This document shows positions 43,235 through 50,830 of a stretch of DNA of 64,000 bases, piece by piece. Source of the stretch: Arthrobacter_B citreus. Its GTDB lineage: Bacteria; Actinomycetota; Actinomycetes; Actinomycetales; Micrococcaceae. The stretch lies in the NCBI RefSeq assembly GCF_042429235.1, contig NZ_JBHMBA010000008.1. The stretch is one strand, 5' to 3'. Under the pieces are notes generated by a model. The model worked only from the letters and a program-made list of their open reading frames with translations. It searched no databases and was not told the origin of the DNA. How positions within the stretch are numbered: position 1 is the stretch's first letter; each line of letters begins with the position of its first letter. A program made the position numbers and the translations under genes.

Positions 43235-43717
43235 TCAGTTCGCCGCTTCGCCGCGGATGGCGTCCAGAGCCTTGTTGAAGCCGGAACTCGTGAGGGAGGA
43301 CCCGCCCACCTTGTCCACGTCCAGCTCGTCGATATTCTTGCCGACCACTTGATCCTGCACCTTGGACGTGAAGTCGCGCTGGTGCATCTTCGAGGTGGGG
43401 TGGTTACCGGAAGTGGTGACCTCGAGTTCTGTCACGACGCTGTCTTTGAGGGTCAGCGTGACGTCGACTTCCTCGGTCTGGTTCGACGGCGGGGTGTAGC
43501 TGCCCTGGCCTGAGTACTCCCCATCGGCATAGCTGCCGGCCGCGGCGCCTTCCTGAGGTGCGGCAGTCTGGGGCGCGGCACTCTGGGGCGCGGCGCTTGA
43601 CGCTGCGGAGGGTTCCTGCGCGGCAGGTGCTTCTTCGGACGCCGGTCCCGCGCAGGCGGTGGAAGCCAGCGTCAGTGACGCGGCGGTGAACAGCAGTGTC
43701 TTGCGGGTGTGGTTCAT
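43235..43717 (-). CDS. FMN-binding domain lipoprotein
   Basis: A 160-residue exported lipoprotein. The signal peptide ends in lipobox STAC|AG, then an Ala/Pro/Gln linker with AAPQ repeats, then an FMN_bind domain from about residue 75 (DGEYSGQGSYTPP, VDVTLTLKDSVVTELEV). The C-terminal attachment region reads DKVGGSSLTSSGF where the ApbE target consensus is DxxSGAT. Gly-Gly-Ser-Ser therefore replaces Ser-Gly-Ala-Thr, leaving Ser as the possible flavin acceptor. ATG 43717 gives a good signal peptide and is preceded by a GGAGAG site. First gene of the operon. Confidence 0.85.
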   Translation of the reverse strand: MNHTRKTLLFTAASLTLASTACAGPASEEAPAAQEPSAASSAAPQSAAPQTAAPQEGAAAGSYADGEYSGQGSYTPPSNQTEEVDVTLTLKDSVVTELEVTTSGNHPTSKMHQRDFTSKVQDQVVGKNIDELDVDKVGGSSLTSSGFNKALDAIRGEAAN

Positions 43718-43901
43718 TTCTCTCCTGGAGATGGGGGCGGCAGGCAGGCCGGAGGAGGCCCCCGGCGGGTGTCCATATCCATTACAACGTATCCAGCGCA
43801 ACGGCGCCTGTGCGCATCCTGTCGGTTTGGCCACGGAGTGAGGCGCAGCGGGGCGGGCCCGGTGGGCGTCACAGTTCGCGGAACCGCAGGCCAGTCGACG
43901 C

Positions 43902-43907
43902 TATGCT
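43902..43907 (+). promoter_or_regulatory. -10 element for a probably leaderless argS mRNA
   Basis: TATGCT ends seven bases before the argS GTG, which places the transcription start at or next to the first base of the start codon. No ribosome-binding site precedes the GTG. No good -35 is seen. Confidence 0.6.
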
Positions 43908-43913
43908 TAACCG

Positions 43914-45563
43914 GTGACTCCTGAAGAACTTTCCTCCGCCGTAACTGCCTGCCTCCAAGACGCCATCGATGCCGGTGACTTCAGCATCGACGTGCCGCGG
44001 GAGGTGCGCGTGGAGCGGCCGAAGAACCGGGACCACGGTGACTGGGCCACCAACATCGCCCTGCAGCTCTCCAAGCAGGCCGGCATGAACCCGCGCCAGT
44101 TCGCGGAAATCCTCAAAGGCCGTCTCGAGAAGATCGACGGCGTGGCCAAGGTGGACATCGCCGGGCCCGGCTTCCTGAACATCACCCTCGACGCCGGTGC
44201 CGCCGGCGAGCTGGTCAAGACGATTGTCGACGCCGGTCCGGCGTACGGCACCTCGGAGATCCTCAAGGGAACCCGGATCAACCTCGAGTTTGTCTCCGCC
44301 AACCCCACCGGACCGATCCACCTCGGCGGAACCCGCTGGGCCGCCGTCGGCGACGCGCTGGCCCGGATCTTCGAATCGCAGGGCGCGGAGGTGACCCGCG
44401 AGTACTACTTCAATGACCACGGCGCGCAGATCGACCGTTTTGCCCGTTCCCTGCTGGCCTCCGCCAAGGGCGAAGCCGCTCCCGAGGACGGCTACGCCGG
44501 CGCGTACATCGAAGACATCGCCAACCGCGTGCTGGCCGCGGAGCCGAACATCATGGAGCTGCCTGACGCCGAGGCACAGGAACGCTTCCGCGCCGTGGGC
44601 GTTGACTTCATGTTCAGCGATATCAAGGAATCCCTGCACAACTTCGGCGTGGACTTCGACGTCTTCTTCCACGAAGATTCCCTCCACGAAAACGGCCAGG
44701 TGGACAAGCTCCTGGAACAGCTCAAGGGCTCCAAGAACCTGTATGAGAAGGACGGCGCCTGGTGGCTGAACTCCACCGAGTTCGGCGACGACAAGGACCG
44801 CGTGGTCATCAAGTCCGACGGCAAAGCCGCCTACATCGCCGGTGACATTGCCTACATCCAGAACAAGCGCGACCGCGGCTTCGACCTGAACTTCTACATG
44901 CTCGGCGCCGACCACCACGGTTACGTTGTCCGGCTGAAGGCCGCTGCCGCAGCGCTGGGCCACGACCCGGCATGCGTCGAGGTGCTGATTGGCCAGATGG
45001 TGAACCTGGTCAAGGACGGCAAGCCCGTGCGCATGTCCAAGCGCGCCGGCACCGTGGTGACCCTCGAGGACCTGGTGGACGCGGTGGGTGTTGACGCTGC
45101 CCGGTACACCCTGGCCCGCTTCTCTGCCGACTCGAACATCGACGTCGACCTGGACCTGCTGACCAAGCGCAGCAACGAGAACCCGGTGTTCTACGTCCAG
45201 TACGCCCACGCCCGCACCTACGCCCTGGCCCGCAACGCCGAAGCCGCCGGCGTGGATGACTCAGCGTTTGACGCGTCCCTGCTGACCCACCCGACCGAAG
45301 GCGAACTGCTCGCCGCGCTGGGACAGTTCCCCGGCGTCGTCGCGCAGGCCAGCGCGTTCCGCGAACCGCACCGCGTGGCCCGCCATCTGGAAGTCATCGC
45401 CGGCACCTACCACCGCTGGTACGACGCCTGCCGCATCGCACCGCAGGGCGACGAGGAGGTCACCGACGTCAACCGCACCCGCCTGTGGCTGAACCTTGCC
45501 GCCCGCACCGTCCTGGCCAACGGCCTGGACATGCTGGGAGTTTCCGCTCCGGAACGGATGTAA
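43914..45563 (+). CDS. argS: Arginyl-tRNA synthetase
   Basis: A 549-residue class I synthetase: an N-terminal Add1 domain (PREVRVERPKNRDHGDWATN), the HIGH-region NPTGPIHLGG, the ADHHGYVVRLKAAAAALGHD segment typical of ArgS, the MSKRAG stretch in place of KMSKS, and a C-terminal anticodon-binding helix bundle (ARNAEAAGV, YHRWYDACRI, LGVSAPERM end). It charges tRNA-Arg; a tRNA-Arg gene lies 3 kb away, probably by chance. Start is GTG 43914, supported by the -10 position for a leaderless message. lysA follows after three bases. Confidence 0.95.
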   Translation: MTPEELSSAVTACLQDAIDAGDFSIDVPREVRVERPKNRDHGDWATNIALQLSKQAGMNPRQFAEILKGRLEKIDGVAKVDIAGPGFLNITLDAGAAGELVKTIVDAGPAYGTSEILKGTRINLEFVSANPTGPIHLGGTRWAAVGDALARIFESQGAEVTREYYFNDHGAQIDRFARSLLASAKGEAAPEDGYAGAYIEDIANRVLAAEPNIMELPDAEAQERFRAVGVDFMFSDIKESLHNFGVDFDVFFHEDSLHENGQVDKLLEQLKGSKNLYEKDGAWWLNSTEFGDDKDRVVIKSDGKAAYIAGDIAYIQNKRDRGFDLNFYMLGADHHGYVVRLKAAAAALGHDPACVEVLIGQMVNLVKDGKPVRMSKRAGTVVTLEDLVDAVGVDAARYTLARFSADSNIDVDLDLLTKRSNENPVFYVQYAHARTYALARNAEAAGVDDSAFDASLLTHPTEGELLAALGQFPGVVAQASAFREPHRVARHLEVIAGTYHRWYDACRIAPQGDEEVTDVNRTRLWLNLAARTVLANGLDMLGVSAPERM

Positions 45564-45566
45564 TCC

Positions 45567-47021
45567 ATGACTGTTTCCCCCCTCGCCCCCGGCTGGCTCA
45601 GCTACCCGGCGGACGCGAACGCCCTGCGCCCGCAGATGTGGGCCCGTGACGTGAGCCGGAACGACGGCGGCGAACTGGAGATTTCCGGGGTACCCGTCTC
45701 AACGCTGGCCAGGGACTTCGGCACGCCGCTGTTCGTGGTTTCTGAAGCCGATTTCCGCGCCCGCGCCCGGGACTTCAAGGACTCCTTTGACGCCGCCTTC
45801 GCCGACCTGTGCGGGGGAGTGGATGTCTACTACGCCGGCAAGGCTTTCCTGTGCACCGAAGTGGCCCGCTGGGTCGCCGCCGAGGGCCTGCGGCTGGACA
45901 CCTGCTCCGGCGGGGAACTGGCAGTGGCCCGCCGGGCCGGGATTCCCGGTGCGGCCCTGGGCCTGCATGGCAACAACAAATCCGACGCGGAGCTGACCCG
46001 GGCCCTGGACATGGGGCTGGGCCGGATCGTCGTGGACAGCATGGCCGAACTTCAGCGGCTGGGAACCCTGGCGGCATCCCGCGGCGAGCGGGCCAATGTC
46101 ATGCTGCGGCTGACCCCGGGCGTGCACGCGTCCACGCACGAATTCATTGCCACCGCGCATGAGGACCAGAAGTTTGGGCTCTCCATGGCTGCGGACCCCG
46201 CCGCCGGAGGAGCGTCACCGGCGGCAACCGCCGTTGCCGCCGCGCTGGAAAATGACGGCATCCACCTGCTCGGCCTGCACTGCCACATCGGCTCCCAGAT
46301 CTTCGAGCCCGAGGGCTTCGAGATCGCGGCGCAGCGGCTGCTGGGTTTCCTGGCGGAGGTCAAGGCGGTGCACGGCGTCGAGCTGCCGGAGCTGGACCTG
46401 GGCGGCGGCTACGGCATTGCCTACACCGAAGCCGACGCCCCGCGCCCGCCGGCCGAGATCGCCCGGGCCATGGCCGCCGTCGTCGGCTCCACCTGCGCGG
46501 AGCTGGGACTGGCCGTGCCGAGGATCTCCATTGAACCGGGCCGTGCCATTGCCGGCCCCACCACCTTCACCCTGTACCGCACCGGAACCATCAAGACCGT
46601 GCGCGTGGACACGGACGGCGGCGGAACGTCCGACCGCCGGTACATTTCCGTGGACGGCGGGATGAGCGACAACGCCCGCCCGGTGCTTTACGACGCCGAC
46701 TATTCGGCGGTGCTCGCCTCGCGGGCCTCCGAAGATGACGCAGTTATGTCACGCGTGGTTGGCAAACACTGCGAGAGCGGGGACATAGTGGTTCGGGACG
46801 TCTACCTGCCGGCGGATACCACCGCCGGCGATCTGTTGGCCGTCCCGGGCACGGGTGCGTACTGCTGGGCGCTGTCCAGCAACTACAACTACATTGCCCG
46901 GCCGCCCGTCGTCGCTGTCCGGAACGGCACCGCCCGGCTGATCATCCGCGGCGAAACCGAAGACGACCTGCTGGCCAGGGACGTTTTCGCCTCCAACCAG
47001 CCCGAAACGCCAGAGGAGTAG
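45567..47021 (+). CDS. lysA: Diaminopimelate decarboxylase
   Basis: The 484-residue PLP enzyme makes lysine from meso-diaminopimelate. Visible landmarks are the PLP-lysine segment VYYAGKAFLC, LDTCSGGELAVA, HCHIGSQIFE, the glycine loop LDLGGGYGIAY, and EPGRAIAGP. The C-terminal Cys of GKHCESGD belongs to the active site of the partner subunit. It starts three bases after argS, the standard actinobacterial argS-lysA arrangement. Confidence 0.95.
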   Translation: MTVSPLAPGWLSYPADANALRPQMWARDVSRNDGGELEISGVPVSTLARDFGTPLFVVSEADFRARARDFKDSFDAAFADLCGGVDVYYAGKAFLCTEVARWVAAEGLRLDTCSGGELAVARRAGIPGAALGLHGNNKSDAELTRALDMGLGRIVVDSMAELQRLGTLAASRGERANVMLRLTPGVHASTHEFIATAHEDQKFGLSMAADPAAGGASPAATAVAAALENDGIHLLGLHCHIGSQIFEPEGFEIAAQRLLGFLAEVKAVHGVELPELDLGGGYGIAYTEADAPRPPAEIARAMAAVVGSTCAELGLAVPRISIEPGRAIAGPTTFTLYRTGTIKTVRVDTDGGGTSDRRYISVDGGMSDNARPVLYDADYSAVLASRASEDDAVMSRVVGKHCESGDIVVRDVYLPADTTAGDLLAVPGTGAYCWALSSNYNYIARPPVVAVRNGTARLIIRGETEDDLLARDVFASNQPETPEE

Positions 47022-47028
47022 GCACCAC

Positions 47029-48327
47029 ATGAAGACCCTGAAAGTTGCCCTGCTGGGATGCGGAAACGTTGGCTCCCAGGTTGCACGGATCCTGCTCGAC
47101 GACGCCGAAGACCTCGCATCGCGCACCGGAGCCCGACTGGAGCTGACCGGCATTGCCGTCCGCAACCCCGACGCTCCCCGCGACGTTGACCTGCCCAAGG
47201 ACCTGTTCACCACCGACGCCGAGAAACTGGCGGAGAACGCGGACATCGTCATTGAGCTCATGGGCGGCATGGAGCCGGCGCGCACCCTGATGCTCCATGC
47301 CATCGGCCACGGAGCCTCAGTCGTCACCGGCAACAAGGCCCTGCTGGCCGCCGACGGCGCCGCCTTGTTCGAGAAGGCCGACGCCGCCGGCGTCCGGCTG
47401 GCCTACGAAGCAGCCGTGGCCGGAGCCATTCCGATCCTGCGCCCGATCCGGGACAGCCTCTCCGGCGACCGCATCACCCGCGTGCTCGGAATCGTCAACG
47501 GCACCACCAACTACATCCTCGACGCGATGGACACCACGGGCGCCCAGTTTGACGATGCCCTGGCCGAGGCCCAGCGCCTGGGCTACGCCGAAGCCGACCC
47601 CACCGCCGATGTTGAGGGCCACGACGCCGCGGCCAAGGGCGCCATCCTCGCATCGCTGGCCTTCCACACCACCTTTGACCTGGCCAACGTGTCCTGCGAG
47701 GGAATCTCCGCGGTCACCGCGGATGACATCTCCGCCGCGAAGGAGGCCGGGTTTGTCATCAAGCTGCTGGCCATCGCGGAAAAGCTGGAGAACGACGGCG
47801 AACCGGGCGTCAGTGTCCGCGTGCACCCGACGCTGCTGCCGCGCACCCATCCGCTGGCCGCGGTCCACGGTGCGTTCAATGCAGTCTTCGTCGAAGCCGA
47901 AAACGCCGGGGAGCTGATGTTCTACGGCCAGGGCGCGGGCGGGGCACCGACCGCTTCCGCCGTGATGGGCGACGTCGTCAGCGCCGCCCGCCGGCTGGTG
48001 CTCGGCGGTCCGCTGGGCGCCGAGACGCCCACCGGCCACGTTCCGGCCCTGCCGTTCGAGAAGGTGACCACCAGCTACAGCATTGGCCTGGAGGTCACCG
48101 ACCAGCCCGGCGTGCTGGCCGCCGTCGCCCGGGTGTTCGCCGAAAACGGCGTCTCCATCGAAACCATGCGCCAGACCATCCACAGCGACGGCGCCGGAAC
48201 CGCCGCGGAACTGCGTTTTGTGACGCACCGCGCATCCGAAGCCGCGCTGGCAGCAACCGTCGAGGCCATCAAGGGCCTGGACGTCATCAATTCCGTCACA
48301 TCCGTCCTGCGGGTAGAAGGGGTCTAA
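47029..48327 (+). CDS. hom: Homoserine dehydrogenase
   Basis: A 432-residue enzyme with NAD(P)-binding GCGNVGSQVARILL, the catalytic-domain segments GNKALLAADG, YEAAVAGAIPILRPIRDSL and GIVNGTTNYILD, and a C-terminal ACT domain (DQPGVLAAVARVFAENGVSI) for threonine feedback. It converts aspartate semialdehyde to homoserine. ATG 47029 follows a GGAG site at the lysA stop. Co-transcribed with thrC and thrB. Confidence 0.95.
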   Translation: MKTLKVALLGCGNVGSQVARILLDDAEDLASRTGARLELTGIAVRNPDAPRDVDLPKDLFTTDAEKLAENADIVIELMGGMEPARTLMLHAIGHGASVVTGNKALLAADGAALFEKADAAGVRLAYEAAVAGAIPILRPIRDSLSGDRITRVLGIVNGTTNYILDAMDTTGAQFDDALAEAQRLGYAEADPTADVEGHDAAAKGAILASLAFHTTFDLANVSCEGISAVTADDISAAKEAGFVIKLLAIAEKLENDGEPGVSVRVHPTLLPRTHPLAAVHGAFNAVFVEAENAGELMFYGQGAGGAPTASAVMGDVVSAARRLVLGGPLGAETPTGHVPALPFEKVTTSYSIGLEVTDQPGVLAAVARVFAENGVSIETMRQTIHSDGAGTAAELRFVTHRASEAALAATVEAIKGLDVINSVTSVLRVEGV

Positions 48328-48331
48328 TACC

Positions 48332-49447
48332 GTGGCTCACCAATGGCGCGGCGTCATCCGCGAATACGCCGACCGTCTTCCCGTTACCGACAGCACCGAG
48401 ATCATCACCCTCGGTGAGGGCGGCACACCCCTGGTGAAGGCCAAGGCGCTGTCCGAACTCACCGGCAGCGAGGTTTACCTCAAGGTCGAAGGCATGAACC
48501 CCACCGGTTCCTTCAAGGACCGCGGCATGACCATGGCGATGACGGCCGCCGTGGAATCCGGCGCCAAAGCGGTTGTCTGTGCTTCCACCGGCAACACCTC
48601 CGCCTCAGCTGCCGCCTACGCGACGCAGGCCGGCATTACCTGCGCGGTGCTGGTGCCGGACGGCAAGATTTCCATGGGAAAGCTCAGCCAGGCCATCGCC
48701 CACGGCGCCGAACTGCTGCAGGTTAACGGCAACTTCGACAACTGCTTGGACGTGGCCCGCAAGCTGGCCGAGGCGTACCCGGTGTTCCTGGTGAACTCGG
48801 TGAACCCCGCGCGCATCGAAGGCCAGAAGACCGCCGCCTTCGAAGTGGTTGACGCGCTCGGCGATGCCCCGGACCTGCACCTGCTGCCGGTGGGCAACGC
48901 CGGTAACATCACCGCGTACTGGAAGGGCTACAAGGAATACTCAGCCCCGTACACGAACGTGGCCGGAGAGGAACTGCCTCCGGTGGCCACCAAGACTCCC
49001 ACCATGTGGGGCTTCCAGGCCGAGGGTGCCTCGCCGCTGGTGAAGGGCCACCCGGTGACCGATCCCGACACCATTGCCACCGCCATCCGGATCGGCAACC
49101 CAGCATCCTGGGACCAGGCCATCGCCGCCCGCGATGAGTCCGGCGGCCTCATCGAAGCCGTTACTGACACCGAAATCCTCGAGGCGCACCGCTGGCTGTC
49201 CTCCCGCGAGGGCGTTTTCGTGGAGCCTGCCTCCGCCGCCGGCGTGGCCGGGCTGCTGAAGAAGCATGCCGCCGGGCAGGTTCCCGCCGGCAAGAAGATC
49301 GTCATCACGGTCACCGGCCACGGACTGAAGGACCCGCAGTGGGCCCTGCGCACCGCGGACGGTTCGGATGTGGAGCCCACGAAGGTGGAGTTCGACGTCG
49401 TATCCGTTGCCGCCGCGCTGGGCCTGGAAGCACAGGCCGCGGGTTAG
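48332..49447 (+). CDS. thrC: Threonine synthase
   Basis: The 371-residue PLP enzyme has the Lys motif NPTGSFKDRGMTMAM, CASTGNTSASAAAYA, and the phosphate-binding loop PVGNAGNITAYWKGY. It turns O-phosphohomoserine into threonine. Start is GTG 48332, four bases after the hom stop. The order hom-thrC-thrB is kept in actinobacteria. Confidence 0.95.
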   Translation: MAHQWRGVIREYADRLPVTDSTEIITLGEGGTPLVKAKALSELTGSEVYLKVEGMNPTGSFKDRGMTMAMTAAVESGAKAVVCASTGNTSASAAAYATQAGITCAVLVPDGKISMGKLSQAIAHGAELLQVNGNFDNCLDVARKLAEAYPVFLVNSVNPARIEGQKTAAFEVVDALGDAPDLHLLPVGNAGNITAYWKGYKEYSAPYTNVAGEELPPVATKTPTMWGFQAEGASPLVKGHPVTDPDTIATAIRIGNPASWDQAIAARDESGGLIEAVTDTEILEAHRWLSSREGVFVEPASAAGVAGLLKKHAAGQVPAGKKIVITVTGHGLKDPQWALRTADGSDVEPTKVEFDVVSVAAALGLEAQAAG

Positions 49448-49453
49448 GCAGAC

Positions 49454-50431
49454 ATGCAGGTGAGTGATTCCGCGGCACCGTCCCGCACCATTGTCGCGCC
49501 GGGCCAGGACGTCACCGTCCGGGTCCCGGCCACCAGCGCCAACCTGGGCCCGGGCTTCGACAGCCTGGGCCTGGCGGTGGGCCTGTACGACACAGTGCGG
49601 GTCCGGACCTCCGCCGAGGCCGGAACCGTGGTGCGCATGACGGGCGAAGGCGCCGCGACGCTGCCCACCGACGGAACCCACTTGGTGGCCCGCACCGTGC
49701 GGCTGACCGTCGAGGCCGCCGGGTACTCCCTGCAGGGCCTGAGCCTTGATGCGGACAACGTGATTCCGCACGGCCGCGGCCTGGGATCCTCCGCCTCGGC
49801 CATCGTCTCCGGTGTCTTGGCCGGCAACGCCCTGCTGCCGCCCGCGGACAGGTTGGATGCTGCGGGGCTGCTGGACCTGTGCTCGCGGCTGGAGGGACAC
49901 CCGGACAATGTGGCACCCGCGCTGGCCGGCGGACTGGCCATCTCCTGGGAAGAAGGCGGTGTCTTCCGTTCCGTGACGGCGCCGGTGCACCCCGACATCA
50001 TTCCGGTGGCGGCCGTTCCCGCCAATGAACTGTCCACGGAAAGCGCCCGCGGGCTGCTCCCGGCGCAGGTGCCGCACCCGGCGGCCGCGGCCAACGCCGG
50101 CCGGGCCGCACTGCTCATCCATGCCCTCGGCACCGAGCCGGCGCTCCTGCCGGCGGGCACCGTCGATTTCCTGCATCAGGATTACCGGGCACCCGCCATG
50201 CGCGCCAGTGCGGCACTGATGGCGCATCTGCGCGCCGGCGGGCTGGCGGCCGTCATCTCCGGCGCCGGGCCAACCGTCATGGCCCTTGCCAACGGAACGG
50301 AACAGGCGCAGCAGGCTGAAACGCTGATCGCCGAGCACCTCGCGGCCGCGGGAACCACGGAATTTTGGCGTGTTTTGCGGCTGAGAGTGGACCGAGATGG
50401 TGCTAGAGTGGAAGAGCACCAGCGGTACTAA
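49454..50431 (+). CDS. thrB: Homoserine kinase
   Basis: A 325-residue GHMP kinase: VPATSANLGPGFDSLGLA, the ATP loop PHGRGLGSSASAIVSG, and the C-terminal ISGAGPTVMALA. It phosphorylates homoserine for ThrC. ATG 49454 lies six bases after thrC. It closes the aspartate-family group; a promoter for rho follows. Confidence 0.95.
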   Translation: MQVSDSAAPSRTIVAPGQDVTVRVPATSANLGPGFDSLGLAVGLYDTVRVRTSAEAGTVVRMTGEGAATLPTDGTHLVARTVRLTVEAAGYSLQGLSLDADNVIPHGRGLGSSASAIVSGVLAGNALLPPADRLDAAGLLDLCSRLEGHPDNVAPALAGGLAISWEEGGVFRSVTAPVHPDIIPVAAVPANELSTESARGLLPAQVPHPAAAANAGRAALLIHALGTEPALLPAGTVDFLHQDYRAPAMRASAALMAHLRAGGLAAVISGAGPTVMALANGTEQAQQAETLIAEHLAAAGTTEFWRVLRLRVDRDGARVEEHQRY

Positions 50432-50830
50432 CCGTCTTGTGTTCCCCGCACCCAGTTTGTGCTTTCGCATCCAAGGCCGTCCGTTTCTGGACCGCCCTGA
50501 AGAATTGTTGAAAACTCGTTGCTGAGGGCATAGTGTCCAAACACCGTGTCGGAAACTCTTGTTCAACTGCGGAGATGCAAGTCTCGGTGCAGCCTTCCGG
50601 GTACTGCCAAGAAACGGTCAGTCCCCTTGAATGCCGCATAGTTCGGCAGCGAAGCTGACCAAACTCCTGTGGATTTCTTTCCAAAGGCACCTTATGTAGA
50701 TTCGCCGATTCCCGGCTCTTACCGGCAATCGTCGAACCCTGACCCCCATGTCTGACCATAGGGGGACCAGGGCCAAATCATCCGCGGCCGGCACTGCGCC
50801 GGACCGCCCGACGAGGGGGAAGGATCCTTC
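50432..50830 (+). other. Long rho leader region
   Basis: About 400 bases between thrB and rho without a credible gene. It holds the promoter listed separately and about 285 bases of probable untranslated leader. Within the leader, CCCCCATG...CATAGGGGG (50742-50765) can form a hairpin inside a looser CCCTG/CAGGG pairing. A strong GAAGGA ribosome site lies just before the rho GTG. rho genes are commonly autoregulated through their leaders; whether this one is cannot be told. Confidence 0.5.
50508..50536 (+). promoter_or_regulatory. Housekeeping-type promoter for rho
   Basis: TTGAAA (50508-50513), a 17-base spacer and TAGTGT (50531-50536) match the primary sigma-factor consensus well. Transcription would begin near 50543. 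Confidence 0.65.
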
